Program-made: the position numbers and the translations under genes
Shown: in pieces, positions 36,386 to 46,295 of the stretch
Position numbering within the stretch: the stretch's first letter is position 1
How the letters are laid out: every line of letters starts with the position of its first letter
Assembly (NCBI GenBank): GCA_036794825.1
Contig: DAIRGA010000014.1
Span: 68,681 to 132,680, forward strand
From: RZYY01 sp036794825
GTDB lineage: Bacteria > Bacteroidota > Bacteroidia > Bacteroidales > 4484-276
DNA: 64,000 nt
Reading direction: 5' to 3'
Notes under the pieces: generated by a model
The model's input: the letters and a program-made list of their open reading frames with translations, nothing else
Databases searched by the model: none
What the model was told of the DNA's origin: nothing

Positions 36386-36407
36386 ATTGGTTGAAGACTT
36401 GGTCTCC

Positions 36408-39400
36408 TTATTTGCGGATCACGATTTTCTCCGTTACATTGATGGTTTTTCCCTTAATGGTAAGATAATAAACTCCCTGGGAAAGATCACCGGGGTTGAT
36501 GGTCTGGCTGAACATTCCGCTGGCTTTAATGCCGGATTGGCTATACACCTGCTTTCCGATCGAATTAACCATTGTAATCGAAACTTCATCATGCGCTTCG
36601 AAACTTATGGTGAAATTGCCGGTACTTGGGTTTGGATAGATGCTGAGTGAGATCATCTCTTTTTCGGAGATTCCGGTGCAATCTTCTACAAGCAAAGTAA
36701 GCCCTTCCGACCAATCGCCTGTTCCACAGTCGTTTACGCCTCTCACTTTTATAGTAGCGTTACCCGTCCATGTTCCGTTGAAACTGAGGCTGCAGGCATT
36801 ACCATCAGAAGTTACAGTAGCTGCCTCAGCCGGTTCGATCAGCCATTCGTAGGCAGTGGCGTTGGCAATTTCGGTAGTGTTGTAGGTTTCGGTATTTCCG
36901 AGGCAGGCTTTGATTTTTCCCTCAACCGTTGCAGCAGCAACCGGAAGAGGAGCGATGTTTACGGTAAGTGCATCCGAAAATTCACTTTCGCCGCAATAAT
37001 TCATAGCTTTAACCTTCAATGAGGCGGAGCCTGAAAATCCGGCAGCCCAGTTAACTTCAGCATTCAGACCGTTGATGACCACTGTGCCGGCGGTTGCGGG
37101 TTGAATTTCCCAAGTATAACTTTCGGCGTTGGCAGCACCAGTAATCTGATAAGTTGTGGCGCCAGTGCCCTGGCAAATGGCGGTTTCGCCGGAAGGTTGT
37201 GCCGGGATGGCTGGCATTGGCGTAACAGTGATCGTCAGCGGTTCGGAATAGGTTCCCTCACCGCAGTCGTTCATACCGTAGGCTTTAAGTTCGGCAACAC
37301 CCGTCCACTCCGGATTCCAGGCTATGGAAGCGGTGGCGCCGTTGTTGGTCAAAGTTCCTGCTTCTGCAGGAGAAAAACTCCAGGTATATCCGGTAGCATG
37401 GGTGGCAATAGTGGTATATTCCGTTGTTCCGGCATTTATGCAGAGCATGGTTTCGCCACCGGGTGTTTCGGCAACCAGTGGCAGCGGATCAAAGGTCAGA
37501 ATCATGTCGTCGGTAATGCTGTTGATAAATGCCATTGCTTTTAGCGAAAGGATAACAGAACCATTAAGGTAATCCTGCACACCGGGATTGTACACCGGAT
37601 TAAGAATTCCGGGATCGCTGAAAGTGCCATCGCCGGAGGTTAACCAGACAAAACTTTCGTGGTTATTGGCGAAACCATCCAGTGTGTAAGTCAACCCTTC
37701 GCAAACCATCGCATCATTTCCAGCCCACGAAACCAGGATGTTGTCAATTATAGCCGGCATCGAGATCATATCGATCCATGCACAGTCTGAACCGCTGCTG
37801 TTGGCGCCATTTTTCTCATAAACCCATTTAAATACCCTCGGTCCGGCCTGAACCGGGAAAATAACCTGTGTCCAGTCAATCTCACCTGACCATGAATCAA
37901 CCAGGACATCATCCATATAAAACCGCAGGAAATCGAAATTGGCCTCAGAAGAGACTTTGAAGTAGAAAGAAATATTATCATCTTTGGCCACATTTAATGC
38001 AACCTGCATGGTAGAAATCTGACCATCAGTGATTGTTCCTGATTTTGCCGAATAGGTTCCCTGTTGTGAACTGGCCCCTTCGATAATCCATGGCACATCA
38101 CCGCCAAGGTTCCAGTTCATCTGATTAAAATCTCCGGTTTCAAAGGTTTCGATCAGTTGACCAACCTTGAAATCGAGGTTCTGGTCAAAGCTGAAAATTT
38201 CGTTACCAATGGTAAAATCAAGATTTACCATGATGCCTGCAGGAGCTGGCTGAATAACGTTTACGGTAAATTGAGGGCTGATGCTTCCGGCGTTGTCCAG
38301 TATATCCATGCTGTAAGATTCTGTTTCAACAATCACATATGGACTGAGCGACTGAAGATCAACCATGAAATTATTTACCGGACTGCCACCTGTATTTTCG
38401 ACCATTACTACCACTGTTGCGGTTTCATTGGGATCGAGCTGTCCGTTTCCATTTCCATCAAGATCAAGAACCGACACTGTCAGCACAGAAACAACCGGAG
38501 CATACGCTGTAATGGTCATCGGCATATCCCAGGTAAGCGAACCATTGGTAACGGCAACATTGAAAGGCACTTCGTAGTTATTCGGGATGTTATTATGTAC
38601 ATCGAAGGTGAAAGCAGCATCCACAGTCACGGTTGCATCAGGATTAATAACGCTCCATTGCGCTGTGGCCGAGGTAATTGTGATGTATTCGCTGGTTGTG
38701 GAAAGAGTTGCTACGAGGTTCTCAGCAGGAATATTCCCTATGTTCTTCAGGGTGAGGCCGATCGAAATATTTTCGGCATATTCCATTTTGTTATTGCCAT
38801 TCTGATCGTTCATCTGGTAAGCTTCCATGACAATGTTCGGGAGGTTCTGGGTCATCACCTGAACCTGGCCTTTGTAGCGGTAATAATTTTGCTTTGTAAT
38901 AGTAACCAGTATCGTAGTTCCGGATTCCTGAGGAGTGATAGAAATTGCCTGTGGTGCTCCGGTTCCCGTTCCGGTTCCGATGATTTCCCCATTAACTGTA
39001 AGAGCAATAAAAGCGCCAGCGTTAGCTGTAATGTTGAAAACCGATTCTCCGGAGGGAAGTGTGTTTTCAAAATTAATCGCCATATTTTGAGGAACTTCCG
39101 AGTAAACGTTCAGGAAAGCACATCCATGGTGGTGGAAAAGATGGTATGTAACCTGCTTGTTATTAACGTTATAGGGCCAGGAACTTTGCTGGAGAAAATA
39201 TTTACCGGCTGCATTGCCAAAAGAGGGCAAAAGTCCACGCTCTTCCACTGGCATACCATAATCAGGCAGAAATTCAGGGTACATATTATCAAATAATCCC
39301 CATACGTAGGCATCATTTACAAAGGAGTAGGAAGTTTCGGAAGCTGCAATCAGTCCCAGTGCTCCCGAGTTTTGTCCGGCATAGGTGTGACGGTGAAACT

Positions 39401-41012
39401 TTTCGGTGAAGCACTCGCTACCGTAGTTGTATTTACCAGTAAGGCAGTTGATCGAGAAGACGAAAGTGAGATCGGTATTGGTAAGGGAGCTTATGTTTGA
39501 GTTGGAATAGGCAGGCTCGCCCCAGCCAAGTTCGTATCCATGATCACGGTGTTGCAGCATGAAAGCGCCCTGGTTGACCGCATTGTTAACCATTGCGGCT
39601 GATCCGCCCGTCCAGCCGCCAAGTTCAGCAGGAGTGGCAGGAATGTAGCCCCTTCCGTTGGGTCCAAAGTAATTTACAACCGTAGCAGTGTTTGTAGCTG
39701 TTGACCATACGCTGCCGGGTGTTCCTGAATAAATCTGATTGATGCGGACAGGAGTTTTTCCCTGGTTACGCCAGAATCCCCCGACTGTTTCGGAGCAGAT
39801 CTGGAACCAACGCTCGGTTTGCCATCCCAAAGCAGTTATGGGCTTGCTGTAGAAGTTCGGATTTGTAGGTGGATTGCGCTCGTACTTCAGGAATTTGGAA
39901 ATCATCACCTGAAGCTGCGAAGCGTTATTGGCTGTGATCCGGGCAAAGATCATATCGGGCATGTGGTTGCCGGTTACATCAGCAAAAATATTGTCAGAAA
40001 CGCAGTAGTTGTTATAGATCGGGGAGGTGATAGAATTATTGGCATTAGAACCGTAATCGGCTAATAGCAAAATTGCTACCGGTGGTATATCCCAGGTGTT
40101 ATAAGCATTGTTGAAGTAGGTCTCGAGCTGAGCAGGGGTCGTACCGCCAATATCGCTGAGTGTAACCACTTTGGTTAAAATGCCCTGCTCCTGACGGAAT
40201 TTTTTGATCGAGTCGGCCCATTGGATGAACTCTGAACCGTTGGGAGTAACAATCAGGTATTCACAGCCAGTCGGTCTGCCGGTCATCAGATCGTTACGGC
40301 GTTTGTTGTAATCAATTTCAGGCAGAGAGGCGCTGTTGAGGAAAATATCCTGGTGAATAGGGTCAAACCAAGGGCTACGCAAACGGTCTTCGCCAAAATT
40401 TCCATCACCGCCTTCGAAGCTGACTTCCAGTTGAATATCACGGTAAATAATCAACTCTTTTGTAACCGGGTTGTACTGGTAGGGCGTAATACCCACCATT
40501 ACAGCGTCAACACCGCGGATACTGGTAACTTCAGAAATGGTGACCGGCTCTTTTGGATAAAACTCATTGGTGGAATAAACTTTTTCGTTGGCCTCAAAAT
40601 ATAGTCCATCCTCGGTTTCGAGTGGAATGCGGGGCGCTGGCGCAATGTCGAGTCCATCAATCTTATCGGTACGGTAAACGTTCACTTTCAGCACTGCTTT
40701 AGCGCCATTTGGAATGGCAATATAACGGCTGATCCCGGGCAAATTGGGCATGCCTTCGTCGTTAGGAAGGAAAGTTCCAGGCAGCACAATGTTTTTCATC
40801 TGTTTTCCATTGATGGATTCTTCGATAACAGAAAAATTGGTTATCGAATAGCTGATATCAACGCCTGATCTGTTTTGTTGGGTCAGGTTCATTCCCTGGG
40901 TACTCCAGGCGTCGTCGTAAGCAAATTCCTGGGCAGTGAGAGAGTTTGAACCGAGCAGGATTACAGCAATTGCAATAATAAAACTGTAAAGCGTAGCATT
41001 TCTGAAGTTCAT
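36408..41012 (-). CDS. Gingipain-like C25 cysteine peptidase with T9SS sorting domain
   Basis: A 1534-residue protein starting at ATG 41012, which gives a signal peptide (ending LTAQ); 17 open codons lie upstream. After a C25-type propeptide (about 30-240) the catalytic domain carries His491 in HRDHGYELGWG and Cys523 in SINCLTGKYN, the gingipain dyad pattern. Beta-sandwich (Ig/CARDB-like) domains follow, then three ~85-residue PKD-like repeats (about 36680-37480, each with a Cys near the end), and a T9SS type A domain (IYPNPSTGNFTISF ... EKIVIRK). It should be secreted to the surface and degrade proteins. Cleavage specificity is unknown. Confidence 0.9.
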   Translation of the reverse strand: MNFRNATLYSFIIAIAVILLGSNSLTAQEFAYDDAWSTQGMNLTQQNRSGVDISYSITNFSVIEESINGKQMKNIVLPGTFLPNDEGMPNLPGISRYIAIPNGAKAVLKVNVYRTDKIDGLDIAPAPRIPLETEDGLYFEANEKVYSTNEFYPKEPVTISEVTSIRGVDAVMVGITPYQYNPVTKELIIYRDIQLEVSFEGGDGNFGEDRLRSPWFDPIHQDIFLNSASLPEIDYNKRRNDLMTGRPTGCEYLIVTPNGSEFIQWADSIKKFRQEQGILTKVVTLSDIGGTTPAQLETYFNNAYNTWDIPPVAILLLADYGSNANNSITSPIYNNYCVSDNIFADVTGNHMPDMIFARITANNASQLQVMISKFLKYERNPPTNPNFYSKPITALGWQTERWFQICSETVGGFWRNQGKTPVRINQIYSGTPGSVWSTATNTATVVNYFGPNGRGYIPATPAELGGWTGGSAAMVNNAVNQGAFMLQHRDHGYELGWGEPAYSNSNISSLTNTDLTFVFSINCLTGKYNYGSECFTEKFHRHTYAGQNSGALGLIAASETSYSFVNDAYVWGLFDNMYPEFLPDYGMPVEERGLLPSFGNAAGKYFLQQSSWPYNVNNKQVTYHLFHHHGCAFLNVYSEVPQNMAINFENTLPSGESVFNITANAGAFIALTVNGEIIGTGTGTGAPQAISITPQESGTTILVTITKQNYYRYKGQVQVMTQNLPNIVMEAYQMNDQNGNNKMEYAENISIGLTLKNIGNIPAENLVATLSTTSEYITITSATAQWSVINPDATVTVDAAFTFDVHNNIPNNYEVPFNVAVTNGSLTWDMPMTITAYAPVVSVLTVSVLDLDGNGNGQLDPNETATVVVMVENTGGSPVNNFMVDLQSLSPYVIVETESYSMDILDNAGSISPQFTVNVIQPAPAGIMVNLDFTIGNEIFSFDQNLDFKVGQLIETFETGDFNQMNWNLGGDVPWIIEGASSQQGTYSAKSGTITDGQISTMQVALNVAKDDNISFYFKVSSEANFDFLRFYMDDVLVDSWSGEIDWTQVIFPVQAGPRVFKWVYEKNGANSSGSDCAWIDMISMPAIIDNILVSWAGNDAMVCEGLTYTLDGFANNHESFVWLTSGDGTFSDPGILNPVYNPGVQDYLNGSVILSLKAMAFINSITDDMILTFDPLPLVAETPGGETMLCINAGTTEYTTIATHATGYTWSFSPAEAGTLTNNGATASIAWNPEWTGVAELKAYGMNDCGEGTYSEPLTITVTPMPAIPAQPSGETAICQGTGATTYQITGAANAESYTWEIQPATAGTVVINGLNAEVNWAAGFSGSASLKVKAMNYCGESEFSDALTVNIAPLPVAAATVEGKIKACLGNTETYNTTEIANATAYEWLIEPAEAATVTSDGNACSLSFNGTWTGNATIKVRGVNDCGTGDWSEGLTLLVEDCTGISEKEMISLSIYPNPSTGNFTISFEAHDEVSITMVNSIGKQVYSQSGIKASGMFSQTINPGDLSQGVYYLTIKGKTINVTEKIVIRK

Positions 41013-41163
41013 AGTGATGTGATTAATTAGTAATTGTAATTGAGATAATTGATTTGGAATCAATTGATTCGAAAAAATTAAGGCGGCTAAAGTAACTAAA
41101 AAATATTACTCGGGTATTTTAGAAAGCACTACTTTTGTTCACCAAACCTTAATCCACAAAACT

Positions 41164-41481
41164 ATGAAAGTTACCTACAAGATCTTTTGGAACCGATATG
41201 TTCTGGTGCTGCTTGGCTTTGCAGCCTGGATGCTGTTTTTTGATCAAAACAACATTTTCCGGCATTTGAAACTCCGCCAGGAGGTAAAAAGCGCTCAGGA
41301 GCAAAAGCAATATTACCTCAACGAAATGCGTAGCGACAGCATTTTCCTTGAGCAGTTGAAAAATGACCCGGAGGTAAAAGAAAAATTCGCCCGGGAGCAC
41401 TACCTTATGAAGCGCGACAGCGAAATAGTTTTCAGCATTATCAGGGAACAAGCGCCAGACACTGTTACCACGACAAAATAG
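41164..41481 (+). CDS. FtsB/DivIC-like septum formation initiator
   Basis: A 105-residue protein with one N-terminal membrane helix (about 12-28, VLVLLGFAAWMLFF) followed by a coiled coil (residues ~30-70, LRQEVKSAQEQKQYYLNEM) and the family end REHYLMKRDSEIVF. Such proteins stabilise the division complex (FtsQLB). A -7 element TACTTTTG lies at 41130-41137. It is divergent from the C25 peptidase gene and near tRNA-Ser. Confidence 0.85.
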   Translation: MKVTYKIFWNRYVLVLLGFAAWMLFFDQNNIFRHLKLRQEVKSAQEQKQYYLNEMRSDSIFLEQLKNDPEVKEKFAREHYLMKRDSEIVFSIIREQAPDTVTTTK

Positions 41482-41593
41482 CTTAACCTTTGTTACTGAT
41501 CTGATAAACTGATAGTTGAAATCAGCGGATGATACTATGCATGGAATTGGGAATCCAACTCTTCTTTTCTAAAACCGCACCAAATCCAGTAAC

Positions 41594-41629
41594 AAAAAAA
41601 AGCCTGTAACACTTTGTGCTACAGGCTTT
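41594..41629 (-). terminator. Terminator after tRNA-Ser
   Basis: The minus-strand hairpin AAAGCCTGTAGCAC / GTGTTACAGGCTTT, with one mismatch, is followed by a run of T residues. It shares a 16-bp sequence (GTAACAAAAAAAAGCC) with the tRNA-Leu terminator at 26092-26107. Confidence 0.85.
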
Positions 41630-41632
41630 AAG

Positions 41633-41720
41633 CGGAGAAAGAGGGATTCGAACCCCCGGGCCAGCTATGCCGGCCAACAGATTTCGAGTCTGCCCCGTTC
41701 GACCGCTCCGGCATTTCTCC
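41633..41720 (-). tRNA. tRNA-Ser (anticodon CGA)
   Basis: An 88-nt class II tRNA. The acceptor arm is GGAGAAA/TTTCTCC with discriminator G, the anticodon loop is CTCGAAA giving anticodon CGA, there is a long variable arm (TTGGCCGGCATAGCTGGCC) and a T-loop TTCGAAT. It reads UCG. The CCA is not encoded. TACTTTTG on the minus strand at 41725-41732 could be a -7 element but lies very close to the tRNA 5' end. Confidence 0.93.
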
Positions 41721-41789
41721 GCTGCAAAAGTAGATATTTTTTGATGTTTGAATTATTTCCCGTCAACTGTTTAGCAAAATTCACCCTAC

Positions 41790-42899
41790 TTACTTCGCCA
41801 GTTTCAGAATTACTCCTTTATTGGATTTACTATCACCGCCAGCGGCATAATAATTCCCGGCGCCATCACAAGTTATACTCCTCAATAACCATTTATCACT
41901 CACCGCTGGTTCGCTCTTCTTTCCCAATGCAGCCCATTTGTCCTTGTTGATTTCCACCAATAAACCCTTATTGTCGCTGAAGCCCACAGCCCATCCTTTT
42001 CCAGGACTTTCAAAAGCTACCGACATAAGGTTCCATTCCTTCGGTGTATTTTCCACACTTAGCTCGGTCCATTTTTTCCCGTTAAAAAAGAGCACTTTAC
42101 CGGTTTCGGGAGCGTTTTGGAATGCCGGCATCCAGCCTACTCCATACACATTGTTCGCATCGAGGCAAATGATATCACGGCAAATAACATTTTTCGATAA
42201 CAGCGGCAATTTGGCAGGCTCCCATTCATCGCCGGCCTTCGAAAGGATAAATGATCCGTTGGCCCTGTTCATGCCAGTTAATCCCCATTCGCCATCACGA
42301 AAACCACCTATATACACATTATCAGCATTGATCGCACTTACAGCCATTATCGTCTGTTTGCCAAACTCTTTAGAATCCTCCTGTTTCCAGGCGCCAGCCG
42401 AAAAATGCAACAAAACTGGCTTTTCTTTTCCATCGCACCCTCCCACAGCCCATCCTTCGCCATTGCTAAGGAAAAACACATCATACAATTTCCACTCGGT
42501 TGCTTTTACAATGCTCAGATCCACCTTTTCCCAATTCCCGTTTTTGTAGAGCATCAGCAAACCTTTTGCATTGTCCTGGCCAAAAGCCCAACCTTCATTT
42601 TCACTGAGGAACCAAATGCCGTGAAAAGTAAAATTGTCAGATGGAGAGGCAAACTCGCTTAATTTCCAGTTTCCATCTTTGAACTGCATCACAAATCCTT
42701 TTGAAATCGCTTTGGTTGAAGTGGATTCGTCAACATAACCTGCTGCCCACCCTGAATTGGGCGATGGAAAGGTGATGCCGGTAAATACCCATTTTCCTGA
42801 CATTTCAGGCAAATTCATTGAAGTCCATGTATGGGCTGTAGCCATGGCGGCAAACGCAACAAATCCCAAAACCAACAGTGTACTGAGTAAAGTTTTCAT
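41790..42899 (-). CDS. Exported beta-propeller (YCF48-like) protein
   Basis: A 369-residue protein with a signal peptide (about 1-22, ending MATAH). It contains repeated blades with the pattern GWAxG or GWAFG (SGWAAGYVD, EGWAFGQDN, EGWAVGGCDG, KGWAVGFSD), matching YCF48/BNR-like propellers seen in exported Bacteroidota proteins. No sorting domain is visible at the C-terminus, which ends KGVILKLAK. Function unknown. Confidence 0.75.
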   Translation of the reverse strand: MKTLLSTLLVLGFVAFAAMATAHTWTSMNLPEMSGKWVFTGITFPSPNSGWAAGYVDESTSTKAISKGFVMQFKDGNWKLSEFASPSDNFTFHGIWFLSENEGWAFGQDNAKGLLMLYKNGNWEKVDLSIVKATEWKLYDVFFLSNGEGWAVGGCDGKEKPVLLHFSAGAWKQEDSKEFGKQTIMAVSAINADNVYIGGFRDGEWGLTGMNRANGSFILSKAGDEWEPAKLPLLSKNVICRDIICLDANNVYGVGWMPAFQNAPETGKVLFFNGKKWTELSVENTPKEWNLMSVAFESPGKGWAVGFSDNKGLLVEINKDKWAALGKKSEPAVSDKWLLRSITCDGAGNYYAAGGDSKSNKGVILKLAK

Positions 42900-43054
42900 A
42901 AATCCTCCAATTTTAAAATTATTGATGATTACAAAAATATATCAGTTACACCCGTATTGTCAAGGGTATCGGGGGTAAAGTTTTGGAGGAGACTGGTAGT
43001 TCTGCGGGAAAAGGCTTTGGAGATTAAAGCCGGGAAGAGAAATGATTCTTAATC

Positions 43055-43612
43055 TTATTTCTTCCACTTTATATTGCAGCCGATACCCGGTTTTTGATTC
43101 TCTGGTACGGGCTGACCTGCTAGTATCAGATCGAGTGTTTGGCGAAGGTCGGCACCGGTAACGGGCTGATCGTTACCTGGTCTGGCATTGTCGAACTGGC
43201 CGCGGTAAACACATTTCAAATTTCCGTCGAAAACGCTGATATCCGGTGTGCAGGCCGCATCGTATGCTCTGGCAACATCCTGGGTCTGGTCGTAAAGATA
43301 AGGGAAGGGAAAATCATACTTGCGGGCAAATTCCACCATTAACTCCGGAGAATCAGCCGGGTAAGCCTCAACGTCGTTGGAGTTTATCATCACAAATGAA
43401 ACCCCTTTTGGGATGTAATCCTTTCCTACCTTCACCAGTTCATTGATGATATGAATTACATAGGGGCAATGGTTACAGATGAAAACGATAACGGTGACTT
43501 TTTCGGATCTTAGTTCGCTGAGCGACAACATCTTACCCGAGATCACGTCGGGCAAAGTAAAATCCGGTGCGGTAAATCCAGGAGGAATCTGTTTTGTGGG
43601 AGTTGCTGCCAT
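43055..43612 (-). CDS. Thioredoxin-like redox protein
   Basis: A 185-residue protein from ATG 43612 (a second ATG at 43666 would add 18 residues). It has an AhpC/TSA-like start (FTAPDFTLPDVISGK) and a redox motif FICNHCPYV (CxxC as C-N-H-C). Family members with the CNHCPYV motif are thioredoxin-like proteins of unknown target in bacteria. No signal peptide is evident. Confidence 0.82.
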   Translation of the reverse strand: MAATPTKQIPPGFTAPDFTLPDVISGKMLSLSELRSEKVTVIVFICNHCPYVIHIINELVKVGKDYIPKGVSFVMINSNDVEAYPADSPELMVEFARKYDFPFPYLYDQTQDVARAYDAACTPDISVFDGNLKCVYRGQFDNARPGNDQPVTGADLRQTLDLILAGQPVPENQKPGIGCNIKWKK

Positions 43613-43669
43613 AATTGGAAATTTTCGTGTTAAACGATCGGCCTGTTGACTTTGTTCAGCAATCATCTG

Positions 43670-43699
43670 TTTGCCTGTAAAATGAACAGAGTATCTTTG
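43670..43699 (+). promoter_or_regulatory. Bacteroidota-type promoter of the M16 operon
   Basis: TTTG at 43670-43673 and TATCTTTG at 43692-43699 are separated by 18 nt, a good match to TTTG-N18-TAnnTTTG. The first M16 start codon is at 43735, about 35 nt after the -7 element. Confidence 0.65.
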
Positions 43700-43734
43700 A
43701 GGCCTGTTTAACGAGTGCTAATTGAGCCTTTCCC

Positions 43735-44982
43735 ATGATTCATTTTGAAAAATTCACTCTAAATAACGGCCTGCGGGTAGTGGTTCACTGCGACAATTCC
43801 ACTCCAATGGCGGCCATGAGCATTATTTACGATGTAGGGTCGCGTGATGAAGACCCCGAAAAGACCGGTTTTGCTCATCTTTTTGAGCATCTGATGTTCG
43901 GAGGCTCGGTAAACATCCCAAAATACGACGAGCCGCTCGAAAAGGCGGGCGGGATCAATAACGCATATACAAGCAACGACCTCACCAATTATTACCTTTC
44001 ACTGCCGGCGCCCAATATCGAAACGGGGTTCTGGCTGGAATCAGACCGCTTGTACCAGCTTGCTTTCTCGGAGAAAAGTCTTGAAGTTCAACGAAATGTA
44101 GTAACAGAAGAATTCCGGCAGACCCATCTTAACCAGCCTTATGGCGATGCCTGGATGCTACTGAGGCCGCTGGCTTACACTATTCATCCCTACCGCTGGC
44201 CAACCATCGGCAAGGAGATCAGTCACATACAGAATGCAGTGATGGAGGATGTAAGAGCCTTTTACAATAAATATTACAATCCGAATAATGCCGTACTGGC
44301 AGTTGCAGGAAATGTTACCACCACCCTGGTGCAACAACTGGCCGAGAAATGGTTTGCTCCTATCGAAAATAACGGGCAACACTGCAGGAACCTTCCTGCA
44401 GAACCGGTGCAGACCGAAGCCAGGTTTCTTCAGGTGGAAAGAGAGGTGCCGGCTGATATGATTTACAAAGCATGGAAGATGCATCAACGCAACGATCCCG
44501 GCTACTATGCCGCTGATCTGCTCTCCGATATACTGGGCAACGGAAAATCGTCCCGGCTGTTTCGCAGGCTGGTGATGGAAAAGAAAGTCTTTACCGAACT
44601 CGAATGCTACGTCACCGGAAGTTTCGATCCGGGGCTGTTTGTTATCTCCGGCCGGCCATCCGAAGGAGTGAAAATTGACGATGCTGAAAAAGCTATCCTT
44701 GACGAAATCAGCAAATTGCAGGACCAAAAACCTGAAAACGGCGAGCTGCAAAAGGTGAAGAACAAAGTGGAGGCCCACCTGAAATTTTCGCAGATGAATG
44801 TGCTGAACAAGGCCATAAATCTCGCATTTGGCGAAATTTTGGGCGATGCAGGTCTAATCAACTCTGAATTCGAAAAATACAACGCTGTCACTAAAGAACA
44901 GATTCTGCAGGTGGCCGGCGAGGTTCTTCACCCGTCGAAATGCAGCACCATGTACTACCTTGCAAAAAATTCGAACCGGTAA
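43735..44982 (+). CDS. M16 family metallopeptidase, catalytic subunit
   Basis: A 415-residue pitrilysin-type peptidase. The zinc-binding HxxEH is complete (His48-L-F-Glu51-His52 in HLFEHLMF), with a downstream acidic segment (NVVTEEF) that would hold the third ligand. It matches the bacterial M16B two-subunit type, which degrades peptides. It lies 17 bp before the second subunit. Confidence 0.9.
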   Translation: MIHFEKFTLNNGLRVVVHCDNSTPMAAMSIIYDVGSRDEDPEKTGFAHLFEHLMFGGSVNIPKYDEPLEKAGGINNAYTSNDLTNYYLSLPAPNIETGFWLESDRLYQLAFSEKSLEVQRNVVTEEFRQTHLNQPYGDAWMLLRPLAYTIHPYRWPTIGKEISHIQNAVMEDVRAFYNKYYNPNNAVLAVAGNVTTTLVQQLAEKWFAPIENNGQHCRNLPAEPVQTEARFLQVEREVPADMIYKAWKMHQRNDPGYYAADLLSDILGNGKSSRLFRRLVMEKKVFTELECYVTGSFDPGLFVISGRPSEGVKIDDAEKAILDEISKLQDQKPENGELQKVKNKVEAHLKFSQMNVLNKAINLAFGEILGDAGLINSEFEKYNAVTKEQILQVAGEVLHPSKCSTMYYLAKNSNR

Positions 44983-44999
44983 CCCCCGAAATCAATCTC

Positions 45000-46295
45000 A
45001 TGCAAACAGATCTTTTAAGAAAAAAAACGCCGCAGATCAGGACCATTGATTCCATTGATCTACCCAATCCAACTCATTTTCAACTGGATAATGGTGTGGA
45101 AACCTGGTGCATCAACTCCGGCGAACAACCTGTATTGAAAATTGACCTGATATTTAAAGCGGGTTCCATTTTCGGTAAAAATCCACTCACCAGCCAAATT
45201 ACCAATCTTTGTCTCAGAGAAGGAACCAAAAGCTACTCTTCGGAGCAGATTGCTGAAATTTTCGACAGTTGCGGGGCTTCGCTAAATATGCACAGCAACC
45301 GCGATGATGCCAGAATCACCTTATTTTGCCTGACAAAGCACCTCAACACCCTGATGCCTGTTCTGGCAGAGGTTGTGCTTTCTCCCATTTTCCCCGAAAA
45401 CGAGATCAAAACCGTTGCAGAGAACGCCCGGCAGGATTTTTTGGTGGAGATGCAGAAGGTAAAATTCATTTCGCGACGCAATTTCGGACGACTGGTTTTT
45501 GGCAATGACCACATTTACAGCAGATATGAAGATGTTGTTGATTATGAAAATATTAACCGTGAAGATCTGCTCGGTTTTTATCAACAGTTTTACGAAAGTG
45601 CCCGATTCAGAATCATCGCATCAGGCAAAATCCCGAATGACATCAGGCAAACGATTAACAAGCATTTTGGTAAACATCGTGTTTTGAAACAAAACCCACG
45701 TCCTGAAGGAACTGTTGAACCCTCACAAGCTAAAGGTGTCCATTTTTTCGAAAAGGCTGATTCGCTGCAATCCGGACTCAATATCGGTAAAATCCTTTTC
45801 AATCTGCGCCATTCCGACTACAACCGGATGAAGGTAGTGAGTACGATTCTTGGCGGGTATTTTGGCTCGCGCCTTATGGCAAATATCCGCGAGGACAAGG
45901 GTTTTACTTATGGCATTCACTCGATGACAACGAGTTCTCAGCATGCAGGTCTCTTTCATATTTCCACTCAGGTAGGCACTGAGGTTACGCAGGCAGCGCT
46001 GGAAGAAATTCTCAAAGAAATTGAACTCCTGCGATCTGCACAGGTAAAAAAATCTGAACTTGAACTGGTGAAAAATTATATGTCCGGCCTTTTGCAGCAG
46101 CAGGCCGACGGACCCTTTGCACAGGGCGAAATGCTTAAAACCATGCTCGATTACCAGTTGGATTTCAGTTATTACAAAAAATACCTCGAAACAATAAAAA
46201 CGGTGACCATAGAAGAAATTCAGGATTTGGCCGTTAAATACCTTGATCCCAACACAATGTTGAGTGTGGTGGTGGGGAGCAATAACAAACGATGA
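45000..46295 (+). CDS. M16 family peptidase-like protein, non-catalytic subunit
   Basis: A 431-residue partner from ATG 45000. It has the M16 fold (NLCLREGTKSYSSEQIAEIF, GASLNMHSNRDDARITLF) but no HxxEH, and the C-terminal half carries the substrate-binding Arg/Tyr pair (NIREDKGFTYGIHS). This is the typical non-catalytic half of M16B heterodimers. The stop overlaps the ATG of the next gene (ATGA). Confidence 0.9.
   Translation: MQTDLLRKKTPQIRTIDSIDLPNPTHFQLDNGVETWCINSGEQPVLKIDLIFKAGSIFGKNPLTSQITNLCLREGTKSYSSEQIAEIFDSCGASLNMHSNRDDARITLFCLTKHLNTLMPVLAEVVLSPIFPENEIKTVAENARQDFLVEMQKVKFISRRNFGRLVFGNDHIYSRYEDVVDYENINREDLLGFYQQFYESARFRIIASGKIPNDIRQTINKHFGKHRVLKQNPRPEGTVEPSQAKGVHFFEKADSLQSGLNIGKILFNLRHSDYNRMKVVSTILGGYFGSRLMANIREDKGFTYGIHSMTTSSQHAGLFHISTQVGTEVTQAALEEILKEIELLRSAQVKKSELELVKNYMSGLLQQQADGPFAQGEMLKTMLDYQLDFSYYKKYLETIKTVTIEEIQDLAVKYLDPNTMLSVVVGSNNKR

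Noticed and set aside
38157..39296. A 379-codon plus-strand open frame
   Set aside because: It lies wholly antisense to the C25 peptidase, has no domain or signal-peptide features, and is full of Asn/His/Cys typical of shadow frames.
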